60,357 bases of DNA from the NCBI GenBank assembly GCA_905221605.1, contig CAJNDS010000706.1, forward strand, positions 25,001 through 85,357, given 5' to 3'. This DNA comes from Symbiodinium natans (taxonomy: Eukaryota > Sar > Dinophyceae > Suessiales > Symbiodiniaceae). This document shows positions 1 to 12,010 of this stretch, one piece after another. Below the pieces are notes generated by a model, which was not told where the DNA came from, ran no database searches, and worked only from the letters and a program-made list of their open reading frames with translations. The translations under genes were made by a program, and so were the position numbers. Each line of letters begins with the position of its first letter. Positions within the stretch are counted from its first letter, which is position 1.

Positions 1-2118
1 AGAGGCCCATTGAACAGAGAATATACATAGTGACAGAAGAAGAAGAAGCAGATGTAGTCGACTGGTCTTCTGACCGTGGCTTGGGTGGCATGTTGGATAG
101 GAACTCAGCAACGAGTGGAAATGTGACAGTGGTCAGCAAGGCAGCCTCGATCGTGCTAGGTTCTGCATACGCACAAGGTAAAGAACCGCGAACATTGAGC
201 AAAATCGAGCGTCTGCAAAGGCGATGGGCGGAACGTTCGGTCTGGGTGTGCGGGTTCACCATTGACATGTACGCCACTTTCGTGGAGCTTGCGAAATGGA
301 ACTTCAGCATGGGGAGCGTCTGATGTTGTGTTTTTTAGAGTATGCTCGAGACCCCACCACATCCGCGAGTCCCCAGCTGTTTCCAGCTTCCATCGGAAGC
401 CGGTCGGATTCAAGAGCTCTTCTGCAGCATTATGGTCAAGATTGCTGGAACCTGGCTGCGTCCAGAGTCAATCGTGGGCGTGCTCTGGAGAAGCGCTATC
501 TGTCACGTGATGCCCAATTTCCGAAGAGTTGAGTTGAGGGCATTCACATTGACATAACAAATCGCGAGCGTCATGCCCCAAACGTTGCTGAGACGCCGAC
601 TGTGAACACTGAAAATTGAGGTGATTGCTGACATATTCTGACCTATATGACCTGCCGGGGTACAAACGCGATTCTAGCACCATTCTTCCAAGGTCCTTGT
701 TCAGCGAGGCGAAATTTGCCTGGCAGACTCCGTGGAAGAGGCTGGTGCTAGACGCATCCCAGTCCGGAGATTGTCACATTCATATACTCGACTCGTCACG
801 TGCAATCTGCGAAGCAGGTGCAGTCTAATGCGTGCCTGAACTGGGCAAGTGCCTGGCCAAAGCTGCTTTGGTACCCGACAGCAATCTGTGTGCCAATGCT
901 GGCCTTGCAGCAGGGTGCCGCATGCGCATACGGGCGAGAGTCCCGCTGGGTTTATGCAGGTGGCAAACAGCAAAAAGTCAACACAGTTGATTAGGTACAT
1001 CGGTTCTGCAGACGCACGCATCACCTCCTTCCTCCTTGTCCAACGCTCAGTGGTTTTTGCACAGCGACACATAGGTGGCGAGTGCAGGCAGCCATAGCAA
1101 AATCCTTAAAACCAAGCACACCGTTGCATGGGCATCGTCTTGTTCAGCCCTAAGGTAATAGTCCTCGAGTTGGCCAAGCGTGCCAAAGCTGGAGGCACCT
1201 CCTTCCAATCATCGTTATGTCGTGGAACCACTTCGAAGTGCACAGTTGCAAGGCCTGCATGCCCGGAGCTTGGCTGTCGCAACGAGTCGCCCGATCATCT
1301 GCTGCTGGGGATTTTTGCTCGCTTGTGTCTTGTGAGTGTCTTGTGTCTGCAAACGACAACAACTCTCCAAGTCATCCAAAAAGGACGCAAGCTAGAACGT
1401 ACACCTGGCCTCCGAGCATACATCAGACAGCCAAAGCCCTTGAACCCTAAAGCCATAAAGTGGGCTGTGTCACCTGAGAGATGTACCAACCGAAGCCTTG
1501 CCGGCCTTGTGCGAGTGTGAGAGTCGAAAGCCATAAACTTTCCTAAGCTCGCGAAACCTCAAACGCATAAAGCCCTCAGCACCACTGTGCCAGTGGTGTT
1601 GCCTTTGCAGAGCGTCACCGGGTCAACCAGACAGGTGGCAAAAGGAACCAATCGCCCGGCGAATATGAGCCTAAGCAACAGCAGCAACCCTATAATGTTG
1701 TGCCCTCTTTTACGCAGGACCCGCTGAAGTCAAGCTTTGCCGGCGCAATCGGGACGTGCAGTAACTGTTTGAGGCATTCGCCCTGCCCCCCGACAAGTCG
1801 AAAACCATATTGGGCCCTCCTACGCGATTTGGGGATTTCAAAAGGAGCCTCGCCCCTGTCCCGCTGTCCATGGGCGCCTGGCAGATGATTGTCATGACTC
1901 TCTTGTTATAGGCCGCAGAGGTGGCTGGAGGTGAGTGCTTGATATTCCCGCTTCGGCGGAATTGCGCATTATTCAAAGATCAGTTTTCGTCCCCAGGTCG
2001 CGGGTACTCGCGATTTGGAAGTCAGCATGTATCCCGCTTCCATGTGTTTTCCGAAGTGTGCCTTAAGTGGCTACCGAAGGCGTCTCTGTGAGACGGAGCT
2101 TGGAGCTGCCTTGCCCGT
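1..2118. other. spacer, no supportable gene
   Basis: This stretch has only short open frames on both strands, none longer than about 130 codons and none with a recognisable motif. A + frame at 1128-1520 and a - frame at 701-1072 are the longest and overlap other equally plausible frames. I see no RNA gene, no inverted repeat of note and no tandem array here. Short exons of a larger gene cannot be excluded, because introns here are short and frames change often. Confidence 0.5.
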
Positions 2119-2140
2119 GAGAGAGAGAGAGAGAGAGAGG
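2119..2140. repeat. (GA)n microsatellite
   Basis: About 11 uninterrupted GA dinucleotides, followed by a CACACGG stretch. It is one of several GA tracts in the window (also 5436-5459, 11389-11431, 11797-11847 and the terminal tract from 60257). Confidence 0.9.
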
Positions 2141-3253
2141 CACACGGCCCATATACACCTTATAAGATGAGCTCCAAAACACCTTAAACTGCCAGGCGCA
2201 GAACAGAGCTTCCAGTTTTCGAAGCCGTCCTTAATGAAACCCCGAATACCCTAAACCCCCATGTGCGGGCATGAGAGCCGAGACCCCCAGAAACCGAAAA
2301 CCCCAACAGCCCCAATATTCAGGCAAGCAACACAACATTGCAGCGAGGCAACGCATGCAGACATGCAATTTCGGCCCTGCTGTGTCTCGTGAGGAAAGGA
2401 TTCTGGCCAACGTGCTACCGCTACTGGTGCCCTTCTTTGCTGGGATGCCAGGCCGGGGCACGTGTTAGGAAGGTGCTGGATTTTGGAAAAAAGCCAGTGA
2501 GCAATCAGAAGATGTTGAGATCTGTGGCTTTAGGAGGGAGGCAAAAGCCACCGCCGCTGGCGAAGCCCGGGCCTGAGCGCGGAGGAGGTCGCTTTGCGGA
2601 CGAAGTTTGGAGGACAGAAAATCTTAAGCACGATAGGGCCGATAGGGCGCCAAAAGAAACTGACATCGCCTCCGCCCTCCGTGGAACCGTTATTTCGCGA
2701 AAAAATCACCATGTTGCCTCTACTGTGAGGCTGTCCTCCTTACCACAACAGCTGGCCACCTCGGTGCTGCCGTGCGCCAGCTGGAAGAAGCCCCCAGAGC
2801 AAGAGCTGAGTTCTGAGCCATGACATGGCCCTTCTTGGCCCTTCTGTTGCCCAAGGCACTTTCCCAGACTGAAGCCGCCGCTGCTGGCTGCCAGGGCCCT
2901 TGCCATCCGAACGCCGATTCTTTTACAACATTTTGCGCCCGCCCACTTCGTCACTTTGCCACTAGCTTGCCAGGATGTTTAGTGTTAGGGATGTGTCAGC
3001 TGTGCCCCGCTCGGTTTGCTCGGGAGCGATAAGGCTGAAGGAGGATCGGAATGTTGCCAGTTGAGAGAGGCGGTGGCGCAGGAGAGGGGGAGAGCGAGGC
3101 GAGGCTTCCTCATGCAACATTTTGACATTGCATTCTGTTTGCAGGGAACATCTGGCAGCACTACATTTGCACAAAGTCTCACGCCAGGGGAAACAGTCGA
3201 ACACCAAGCCCAATACTGTACCATCCAATAATACCCATTGAGTGTCCGGGTGG

Positions 3254-3350
3254 GCCTGGATCCCTCATACCCGCGGGAAGAACAAGAGCAAGAAGAGGAA
3301 GAAGGCAAGAAAAAGAAGAAGAAGAAGAAGCAGAAGAGGGAGGGAGACAG
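3254..3350. repeat. dispersed repeat with GAA-rich tail, copy 1
   Basis: The segment starts with GGATCCCTC, then a CCGCGGGAAGAA-type stretch, and runs into a purine tail of GAA, AAG and AGG triplets to about 3350. The same order, with a few changes, occurs at 11946-12010. The shared non-repetitive head argues for a dispersed element or a shared 3' end rather than two independent microsatellites. It could be the tail of a short retroposon, but no internal promoter boxes were recognised. Confidence 0.5.
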
Positions 3351-4729
3351 TTTGGGCATTCACTCACTGAGGCACTTGTGGACGTGGTGTGCCGTTGGTC
3401 ACAGGTTGCACTGGGGCACTGGGGTGCTATCTCCTTCTCATGCTGCGCAACCTGTGCAGAAGTCGTGTAAGATGGAGGCTGCTGTGGGGAGCAGCCCCAG
3501 CTGGCCAGACACGTGGGTAAGCCCAGCTTGGTGTTCTTAGCTCATGTGAAGGTTTTGGCCTGCTTTGGGGATGTATGTAGCGTCAAGCTGCCATGCTGCA
3601 GATGGATGCAGATGCTAAAAGTCTTTTGTTTGCTTGCCATATGCCACTTGTGTGGCGTGAAGCTCTTCATCTGGATGCTCTCCTTCCTGCATTCCTGTAT
3701 TCTTCTGCTTTCTGCTTTTCCCCTTCTCTTTTCGCGTCTTGCGTGCTCGGACTGCCAATGCTGGGACAGAAGTTAGGAAACAAACTCTGTTGGAACTGTT
3801 TGTTGGTGGATGTTGGCTGCGCACCTGTCACAAGTGCTTGGAATGGCCTCGGCGGCTGAAGCCAAGCACAAGCCAAGAATACCTCGCGAGGCAAAAAAAT
3901 CAGTACCTGCTAAGAGACCTGAAACGCAACAATGAGACGCTGGCCGAGCAACCCTAAATTGGCCTTAAATACTGTTATGGTTATGGTTATGATTTTAGGC
4001 CTTTCCGCGCTTGCGTTGTCATGGCTAGGGGGGGGGGCTTGCACGCGCGTGGAGCACCGTTGAACCTACAACATGCTGCACAAGGCGCAGAGGAAAACAT
4101 GAAAACAGAACAATGTATTGCTCCACTGGATGCGAGAGTTTCGTGCTCATGTCTTCGAGGCCGCAGCTCGGCAACGAGTGCTCGGAGCAGCTCCTGGAGG
4201 CGGGGAGCAGCTCCTGGACCCATAAGGACCCTATGTGGCCTAGGCTGCTGGCATGAGTCTCACCTTTAGACGAACTGTGACAGTCGTGCGCAATTCTCAG
4301 GGTGTGGAAAGAACAAAACGGCTTCTTCCTTCGCTCTGAGGCTTGCTTGCGCGGGCACGCTGTGCAGCAGGCAGAGCTGCTGGTGCGGAGCTTGGGCCGC
4401 TTTTGGAGTCATATTCGTTCGAGGTGCATGCGGTTGTGAACGCAGGTGCGTGATCCCCAACACTTTGAGAAGTTATGCCGGTGGGCGGGTCGATTCAAGG
4501 TACCCCGATTGAGTGCCGCCATAACTGTGCTGAAGGCAGGGGGCAGAGTGGGGGCAGCGGGGCGATGGCGCCGCTCATGCCAAGACAGAGCTGGGCTTCC
4601 AGAAAGCAAACAGTCACTTGTGGGCACCTTGTGTGTACGAAATGTGTACGAAAGTCCCGACTGCACGTTTGGCAAAAGCAGGTGCAAAGTGTGCAGAGCA
4701 TTAGCAAAACCTGATCGCATTTGGAAGCC
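3351..4729. other. spacer with small open frames
   Basis: No gene is supportable here. Several short + frames at 3513-3859 and 4021-4269 overlap one another in different registers and have low-complexity or cysteine/tryptophan-rich translations typical of chance frames. The run GGTTATGGTTATGGTTATG near 3977 is a small tandem of ATGGTT. The region ends just before the membrane-protein-like frame at 4730. Confidence 0.4.
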
Positions 4730-5212
4730 ATGGTCGTTTCCGACTTGCCTTTCCCGTCGCCACCACCATGGCCCCCAACTTGGGAAAAGAGGCAAGCGTA
4801 CTTGCACTGGTGGCTGCTTCTCTTCATGACAGGCGTAGGGGCATTGAAAGCAGCTGGCTTCCTTCGCCACGACCTTTCGCAAATCGTGGGCGTGCTTGAG
4901 TTTGTGGGCGGTGCCCTTCTCTTGCCACGATGGTCAGCAATAGCAACCGCTCTCGGCAAAGGTGGCTCTGAGCTGAGCTTGAGGGCCGGTTGTTGGTTCA
5001 TCCTCTGTGGCTTGGGCATGATCGTGTCGACTCGCAAGAGGAAGAGCCCGGTTTGCTGGAGCCAGACAGTTCTGTGCTTGGAGCTGCTCCGTAGCAGAGG
5101 CGGCAATACTGCCGTACTTGTTGGCGTGATGATGCTAATGGCTGGAACTGCCGCAGGCTGCCTTTTGCAAGAGTTTGTCTTTCCGCCTACAGCTACGCTG
5201 AAGGTTGCATGA
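4730..5212 (+). CDS. possible four-helix membrane protein, DoxX-like
   Basis: The frame encodes 160 residues from the first ATG (4730); an upstream TTG at 4721 is less likely. It shows four hydrophobic stretches: about residues 25-46 (with LLLFMTGVGALK), 53-72 (VGVLEFVGGALLLP), 84-102 (AGCWFILCGLGMIV) and 132-155 (AVLVGVMMLMAGTAAG). The second helix resembles the 'GVLE..GG..LL' signature of DoxX-like small membrane proteins, which are also four-helix and of similar length; that is a weak resemblance from memory, not a search result. There is no intron within it. A longer - strand frame (4495-5310) overlaps but has biased, arginine/serine/proline-rich translation and is judged its shadow. It could be one exon of a larger gene. 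Function is not established. Confidence 0.35.
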   Translation: MVVSDLPFPSPPPWPPTWEKRQAYLHWWLLLFMTGVGALKAAGFLRHDLSQIVGVLEFVGGALLLPRWSAIATALGKGGSELSLRAGCWFILCGLGMIVSTRKRKSPVCWSQTVLCLELLRSRGGNTAVLVGVMMLMAGTAAGCLLQEFVFPPTATLKVA

Positions 5213-5435
5213 GATGACCTGCGAAGGAGAAAGATGTGGCAGTATCTGGACGTGGTTATGCCTCCCAACACGAATTTGACTGTGTTGTCGCTGCTGCAAA
5301 GCCCGGGCACAAAGCTTGTTGAGCTATGTTGGCTAGGCGAACGTTTGAAGAAGTTCGTTCTGGTTCACACTCGAAGCGCACTAAGCGAAGCCCGATCGAA
5401 AAGGGGTTTGCTAGGCCTGACTTTCCTCAGCCAAT

Positions 5436-5459
5436 GAGAGAGAGAGAGAGAGAGAGAGA
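5436..5459. repeat. (GA)n microsatellite
   Basis: Twelve GA units directly after a CAGCCAAT sequence. The following kilobase (5460-6470) contains only short overlapping frames and no gene I can support. Confidence 0.9.
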
Positions 5460-6472
5460 ACCGAGTCGATATTTGTGTGTTCTTTACCTTGCCGTAGAGT
5501 GAGTGCAGTGAGTTGCTTGCGGTCTGGCTGCCTGAAATGCCATGTGCTATGTAACTGGTGAACAGCCAGGTCACACCCCACACAAAGCCAACGTCCGACA
5601 TTTGTGCAGCACTGAGAATCTCACGACCTTCACGACCCTCTTCCAAAACTACTCTTCTCGGTTTCTGTCTTGCCGGTCGCAGGTGCCTTGCGATGTGAGA
5701 AGTCCGCCCTCAATTTGGCCGCCGTCCTGTGCCTAAACCTATCCCAGTGCCGAGCAGCGGCAGCGGATGGAACAGTATGCCGCTTGCCAGGCTGTAGCTC
5801 GCTGAACCTTGGTTTCTGAACTTCATCGGTCGAGGTTGTCGCAGCATGGGTGATGGAGGAGCTGTGCCCAGACCTCGGCTGAGGTAAAGCAACATCGTTT
5901 CTACTTCCCCGCAGCTGGACACGCTTTGTGCTGCCTGAGGCGAAGCCTGCCATGCTCAGGAAGCCGGGGGCGGTCGGGTGTCGGCTTGCTCGGCCTTGAT
6001 TCAATAAGCATCAGTGAGCATCGGTAAGAACGCAACCTCCTATCATCATAACGCAGCTGAGAGGAGTACGTGTGGGCAATCCCGCCGCAGAATGCCGCAG
6101 ACAGCACAGCAAACGATCAGAGGATATTATGGTACTAGTAACTGATTGGAAGACGCAATTGCATTTGAGCCCTTATCACTCAACAACTCGGCCTGAGACA
6201 ACCTATCTGGTTGATACCACTTTTGAATTTCTATATGCCTCAACCATTAAAGTTTCAAAATACAGGTGCTGTAAGGTTACAAGTGGACAACGCTGATTTT
6301 GAAACAGTGCACGGCGAGGATGGTATTCAATGCACGTATCACAATTGCAGGTTCTACGGTCGAGTGCCCTCGATCCTTCCCCGCCTTTGACAACAGCGTC
6401 GTTGGGCGCAGCATGCCCCTGCATGTGTCTCCAATTCTCACGCACCCAGACAGACACAGACAGAGACGCAAA

Positions 6473-6844
6473 CACACACACACACACACACACTCACACA
6501 CTCACACACTCACACACTCACACACTCACACACTCACACACTCACACACTCACACACTCACACACTCACACACTCACACACTCACACACTCACACACTCA
6601 CACACTCACACACTCACACACTCACACACTCACACACTCACACACACACACACTCACACACTCACACACTCACACACTCACACACTCACACACTCACACA
6701 CTCACACACTCACACACTCACACACTCACACACTCACACACTCACACACTCACACACTCACACACTCACACACTCACACACTCACACACTCACACACTCA
6801 CACACTCACACACTCACACACTCACACACTCACACACACACACA
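6473..6844. repeat. octanucleotide satellite (CTCACACA)n
   Basis: About 370 bp of a nearly perfect 8-bp unit, interrupted once by a short pure CA run near 6643-6652. All three + frames are open through it, giving long artificial His/Thr/Ser/Leu frames that should not be annotated as protein. Purines and pyrimidines alternate for most of the length, so the tract could adopt left-handed or slipped structures; that is inference. Confidence 0.95.
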
Positions 6845-6920
6845 ATCCCTCCTCCGGAGGATGTTGAACAGAGATTTGGGCTCCATCCCACCACTCGCAG
6901 GGCAGACTGATTGGGGACTA

Positions 6921-7095
6921 GTGTGTGTGTGTGTGCGCGCGCGTGTGCGCGCGTGCGTTCGTGCGTGCCTGCGTGGGTGAATGGGTGTGGGTGTGTGTCT
7001 GTGTGCTCGCGTGCGTGCGTGGGTGGGTGAGTAGGTGGGTGGGTGTGGGTGAGTGTCTGTGTGAGTGAGTGAGTGAGTGAGTGAGTGAGTGAGAG
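6921..7095. repeat. GT-rich degenerate repeat, opposite polarity to the upstream array
   Basis: A GTGTG, GCGTGCGT, GGGTGGGT and GTGAGTGA mixture, ending in six or more GTGA units. It lies 77 bp after the CA-rich octanucleotide array and is its rough reverse complement, so the two could pair as an imperfect inverted repeat. The - strand frames here (6814-7155) are repeat artefacts. Confidence 0.85.
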
Positions 7096-8229
7096 TGAGT
7101 CGACCGAGGCACATGCCGGCTGGAAGCAATTACCTGGCCTAACAAAAGGCGACACCTCCTGCCCGAAGGCTTAAAGTGTCAGCCCCAACAACTACGAAAC
7201 GACAAACAGACAAAACAAAGACGCAACAACACGCGGAGACGAACGGAAACCGGCCCAGTCCAGCAAGAGGGCGTGTTACCTCCCGAACGCAGCAGTCACT
7301 AGGCAAGCCCGCCACCTACACCAACCAAGCAGAGTTCTGCTTGGCTGGGCAGGCATAAGGGCAAGACAGCTTGCCATGCTCGCGATAGCCAACGCAGATC
7401 TTCCCGCGAAGGTCACCCTCCGAGGTACTAGGCCAAGTAATCACCATCACCTCTGCAACGGGCAGTGCACGACACGTGCCGTTTCGGCTAGCACTCTTCT
7501 CCTCACATCCCTCTGCGGATACTACTGTAGGTGCCCAACGCGACCTTCATGCACCCGGACCCACTCACGTCACAGCCTCAAACCTTCATTCCAGCACACA
7601 AGGGCCTGCCTCTGCCAATGGCAACACTATGCCACCCCCTTTCCCAGTTGGTCGAACAATGCATTGACGCACACCCTCTGAGGGCGGCAGGTTGATCATC
7701 TTCTACATCAAGAATGCTTCTAAAATTTGAATGAAAGTCTGAGCCGCGTGAGATGTTGATATCAATGAACCTGGGACATGAGAATGAATGAATGACCCGT
7801 GTGAGATGTTGATTTATCAATGAACCTGGGAAATGACAATGATCATGAATGATGTTGGCATGTCCTTAGCCAAGCTCATTTGCTGCATTTTGCTTGCAAC
7901 ATGCAAGCTTGGAGGGTTATGGCTTGGCCTTATTGCCATTCAGCAAACTGTTCTATGCCATAATTGGCTTCTGAAGTGTCTGAGTGCTCGACCTCCGAAA
8001 ACTGTTTGGCCATGTTTGGCCAAATGGAAAAGGTCCCGACTTTCTGAAAACACAATGTTGCAGGTACACAGATTGACGTCCCAATCTGCTTCACGGAGTA
8101 TCCACGGCTGTCTTCGTTGGCAGTAGAACTGTGGACTCCCTCCTGCCCCCTGCTGGAAAATAACAGTTGTGCAAACTGGGCTGAGACTCTGAGCCGCAAC
8201 GATTGACTAAACCTTGGCACGCAGGAGTC
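7096..8229. other. spacer with a short tandem duplication
   Basis: No supported gene. At about 7747-7850 a segment of some 52 bp is repeated once with changes; both units contain GTGAGATGTTGAT, then ATCAATGAACCTGGGA and an ATGAATGA tail. Small open frames at 7376-7681 and 7833-8126 have no recognisable features. Confidence 0.45.
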
Positions 8230-8393
8230 CTCCACACACACACACACACCACACCCACCCACCCACACACACCCACCCACCCACCCACCCACCCACCCAC
8301 CCACCCACCCACGCACGCGCACGCGCCCCCGCGCACGCGCCCCGCGCACGCGTCCCCCGCGCACGCGCCAACCACAGCGCCAACGCGCCCCCG
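8230..8393. repeat. CA, CCCA and GCGCAC repeats before the gap
   Basis: A pure CACACACA tract, then (CCCA)n, then GC-rich CGCACGCGCC units up to the run of Ns. Strand composition is strongly C over G. Frames translated across this region and the gap are not genes. Confidence 0.9.
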
Positions 8394-8493
8394 NNNNNNN
8401 NNNNNNNNNNNNNNNNNNNNNNNNNNNNNNNNNNNNNNNNNNNNNNNNNNNNNNNNNNNNNNNNNNNNNNNNNNNNNNNNNNNNNNNNNNNNN
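8394..8493. other. assembly gap, 100 N
   Basis: Exactly 100 undetermined bases inside a CA/CCCA/GCGCAC repeat block. The round length indicates a scaffold gap of arbitrary size placed where the repeat could not be assembled, so the true distance across it is unknown. Confidence 0.97.
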
Positions 8494-8875
<382 letters not shown>

Positions 8876-8926
8876 TATGAACACATGCAGACATGCACAC
8901 ACGTGCACGCACACAAGTTACCATGT

Positions 8927-9013
8927 GCAAGCACAAGCACCAGCACAAGCACCAGCACCAGCACCAGCACAAGCACCAGCACAAGCACCAGCACAAGCAC
9001 CAGCACAAGCACA
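8927..9013. repeat. hexanucleotide repeat (CACAAG/CACCAG)n
   Basis: Alternating CACAAG and CACCAG units, about 14 in a row. In one + frame this reads as His-Lys/His-Gln repeats. It has the regularity of a microsatellite and no flanking coding context, so it is called a repeat. Confidence 0.9.
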
Positions 9014-9311
9014 CACACCCTGCGCCCAATCAGGCTGACCGAGGCGGCGCAAGCACTACACAAGGTGCCCCAAGAGCGCACCTAGCGAACACGACGTTAA
9101 GCATCCAGAGCTGCAGGTGTTTCCACTTCGATCCACTTCGTCTCACGATTCGAATTTCTTCCGAGCCCTAGTGAGTTGCGAAAAGTAAGTCATTGCAGGT
9201 TTACCGGTCTGTTCAGCTATTTTAATTTAAGCCACATTGCAGAAGCCGGCTCTGTTGCTGTTGACGAGGATCCTGACTTAGCAGCCGAAGCTCGAAGCTC
9301 AAACTTTGCAG

Positions 9312-9503
9312 GAGGCTGCGCTTCTCAAGCCCGTGCTGAAGTCCGCCCAACTTTGCAAGCAGCACATGCTAGCACTGACTCATGTTTTGAGCGGTTCTTC
9401 CGGTCTGGGCATCAGTGTCAACACGGTTGATGTGGACGACAACAAAGGCACTTCGGTCTTGCGCTATTGCGAAGATATGCGAAGATGCTTCGAAGCCGTG
9501 AAG
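9312..9503 (+). CDS. exon-like stretch, unknown protein
   Basis: A 64-codon stretch bounded by a TTTGCAG acceptor (ends 9311) and an AAG|GTACAG donor (9504). It begins EAALLKPVLKSAQ and ends YCEDMRRCFEAVK, with a central NTVDVDDNKG segment. The composition is protein-like and helical and the boundaries fall in phase 0, which is why I consider it coding. A second candidate exon follows an acceptor at 9580-9581; its best frame reads LLRSNSEAQTLLSVAMSETH and continues to a TGA near 9750. The phases of the two do not join simply with standard borders. No family was recognised. Confidence 0.4.
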
Positions 9504-9581
9504 GTACAGCCACGACGAACGCAGAATCCTGGCTTTCTGCAGTGTTGCCGGTCCCCTAGCTGCCCAAGCTGCATGTTGCAG

Positions 9582-9752
9582 CTTGCTCCGGTCCAACTCA
9601 GAGGCTCAAACGCTTCTAAGTGTGGCAATGTCCGAAACGCATCCGGAGAGGTGGATTCGACAGATTGCGTCGGATAACGCAATCCGGAGCATGATTTTTC
9701 TGCATGTCATCACGCCATGCAGATTCACAAACGGCGCAAGTTCGTCGCATTG
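9582..9752 (+). CDS. possible downstream exon, unknown protein
   Basis: It follows a TGTTGCAG acceptor. One frame stays open for about 57 codons (SETHPERWIRQIASDNAIRS in its middle) and ends at TGA. A competing frame, continuous with the 9312 exon if the 78-bp spacer is read through, ends earlier at 9677 with a cysteine/serine-rich translation. I prefer the first frame on composition only. Unknown family. Confidence 0.25.
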
Positions 9753-9964
9753 ACTTGCTGCATTTGCATCTGGACATGTTAATTGGTCTGGGCAGACTAC
9801 ATGCAAGAGAAGGGAAAGCTGCACCCACACGGACAGCGGCATGTCATGAACAAGAAGTAGGATGTGAATGTATATGTGCATCTAGCGTATGGGTTGAGAG
9901 AAGGCTTATGCTGCTTGCATGCGTGGTGGCGCGCTCTGCCGAGGCCTGGCCTTTGTGTTTGCAG

Positions 9965-10251
9965 GCGGGGAAACCAGAGCAGTGTTATTAAGTGTTTGTT
10001 GCCATGCGCATCTGCCGAGTGATGTTAAATGGAAGCTGCCCGCGATCGCAGTAGCAGAGGAAAGTGAGATAAACAACGCAAGAGGATGCAGCAAAATGGA
10101 AGGACTGGACACAAGAGAAGGCTCCAGCAGCAAGACTCAAATCTTGATCAAACTAGATTCTCTTGGACTTCCTCCGCTTTTGCGGCTTCTGTTCTTGGTC
10201 CAAGGCCACCTGCAGAGGAAGCAACGCCGCCCAGCAAAGACCTGCAAGTAA
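9965..10251 (+). CDS. possible exon, unknown protein
   Basis: It opens after a TGTGTTTGCAG acceptor at 9964 and stays open to TAA at 10251, or to a GTAATA donor at about 10249. The central part (SDVKWKLPAIAVAEESEINN, then a Ser-rich stretch and LIKLDSLGLPPLLRLLFLV) looks coding. Competing frames overlap on both strands (10086-10403 +, 10137-10556 -), so strand and frame are not secure. No family recognised. Confidence 0.25.
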
Positions 10252-10736
10252 TAACCTTTCGACTGTTGTTTTGTGCTAGCTTGGGCGACCATCAGCGAGG
10301 GGGCCGGGGGTTTGAGTGGGTAGTAGAAGCCACTGTCCGCCTTCGTAGGACGGACAGTGGTTGCAGCTTTGGCCACCGAACGAGCCACACCCAAGATGGG
10401 TGACAGAGTTCCCAGTCCCAGGCCCGTAAACTTGCTGCTACCCAGTGTCTGGCTGTGAGCCCATGCCTCCCGTTCTTCCAGGATACTGACCCCGGACTCC
10501 CCGAACCATCCTAAACCCACATCGCGAAGATGGTCATGGGGTGTGCAGACCTGCATGACCTTGATTGTTTCAGTTCATTGCTTGATTCGGCCAGATGTGC
10601 AATGCAAACCTTCCCGCACGGGCACTGCGCTGTTCTCAGAGGATTTTGGACATGTCATGTGTTGCCTGTCTGCTGAACCATGCAGATGTGGGTGCCATGT
10701 TGATCGAGGTACTTCTTCTTCTTCTGTGCTTCCAGG

Positions 10737-11048
10737 TTGCCATCGCAAGCAATGTGCTCGAACCAAACCAGTCCTATTCAACAGGCAGGCTTGATGTTGA
10801 CATGGGATTTTGTTGCATGGGCCGGTGATGGCCACTGCACAGAGACCAGTCGGTATTGGCATCATGAGCTGGCAAATCACTGGAGGCAAGTGTGGCCATG
10901 GATGCAGGCCCTCACAATTGGGGTCAACACTTCGCACAACTTTTCGCTTGTTTATGCAACTCCTCAAGGCGCCCAGTTCCTTAAGGAAGTCTTTGACACA
11001 CTGGTCATACGCTTGATCCCTAGACAACATTGCACAGCTTCCGATTAA
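10737..11048 (+). CDS. open frame, unknown protein
   Basis: The second half reads RYWHHELANHWRQVWPWMQ, then FSLVYATPQGAQFLKEVFD, which is balanced in composition. A - strand frame of 168 codons (10575-11081) overlaps it and is about as plausible, so only one of the two can be real and I cannot decide. No motif of a known family is visible. Confidence 0.2.
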   Translation: MPSQAMCSNQTSPIQQAGLMLTWDFVAWAGDGHCTETSRYWHHELANHWRQVWPWMQALTIGVNTSHNFSLVYATPQGAQFLKEVFDTLVIRLIPRQHCTASD

Positions 11049-11388
11049 ACTGCGAGAGAAGCAGCCCTGTGGCAGTTGCACAGGTCATGGTGCCGCTGCG
11101 ATGACTTCATGTGCTTGGGCCTTTGCATTCTTGACCTATCAAGGCTTCATGATACGTGGGACATCAAGAGCTGGTGGCCTGATGTGGCATGTTTATGCAG
11201 CGCTGAGGCCTTGCTTCCCGAGCATCCCATGGTAGGCCGGGAGCCGAGCATGTATTGGTAGCATTGGCCCACATTGAGCGAATGGTCTGAGCCGTGCTGA
11301 CTGGCCCAGGCAAAACAGCACATCCAGCCGAGCTCTTTGTGGCTGCAATGCTCCCAGACGGTCGAGTGATGCGGGCTGATTGTGAAGC

Positions 11389-11431
11389 TTGGGAGGGAGA
11401 GTGACAGGGAGAGAGAGGGAGGGAGGGAGGG
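11389..11431. repeat. GAGA/GGGA microsatellite
   Basis: A purine tract of GGGA and GAGA units. A related tract of GGAA/GGGA/GAGA lies at 11797-11847. Both give artificial arginine/glutamate frames. Confidence 0.85.
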
Positions 11432-11945
11432 ACCTACTCCCAGAATGCGACCCCTTGGTTGTGAGAACGGTTACGGGTAAGCTTCATGGCTCTTCAAAGC
11501 GCTCAAGACGCATTGAGGGCTCGCCAGCCTTGACACACCACCACTTAACCTCACCATCAGACTCCCCAAAATCCCAAGTGCAGACGCTGTCCGGTCGAGC
11601 CATATGATCATTTTCTGAACCCCAGCCGAATGCTCTGCCAACAAGTCCACCGGAAGAAAGCCCAGCCGCAACATGTGGGAACCATCTCAAGTGAGAAGCC
11701 TCAGCACGGAGTTTAACCGGGCAGCATCACACGCACTCAAGTTTCACACCAACTGGACCAAGTTGCATGCGCCCCCTGGGGCAGCTGGAAGGAAGCAAGG
11801 GAGTAAGAAAGGAAGGAGGGACGGAGGGAGAGAGAGAGAGAGAGTGCTTTGTATGTCACGCCGACGGGGTACGAGCGAACAACAGCCTCAGAATCAACAA
11901 CAACCGGAGCATCGGGTGCGCGACTGTGAGGGTATGAAGGGCTAT

Positions 11946-12010
11946 GTTGTGGATCCCTCGCATCCACGGGAAGAAGAAGACGAGGAAGAAGAAGAGAGCA
12001 AGAGAAAACA
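11946..12010. repeat. dispersed repeat with GAA-rich tail, copy 2
   Basis: It begins GGATCCCTCGCATCC, then ACGGGAAGAAGAAG, and continues as GAA/GAG triplets to about 12010. It matches the segment at 3254-3350 in order and sequence with a handful of changes. See that entry. Confidence 0.5.

Noticed and set aside
4495-5310. 271-codon - strand frame
   Set aside because: It overlaps the four-helix membrane frame. Translation is rich in Arg, Ser, Pro, Cys without domains, so it is treated as a shadow.
6299-6980. Two + frames of over 200 codons made of His-Thr repeats
   Set aside because: They are the translation of the CTCACACA array; all three frames are open through it.
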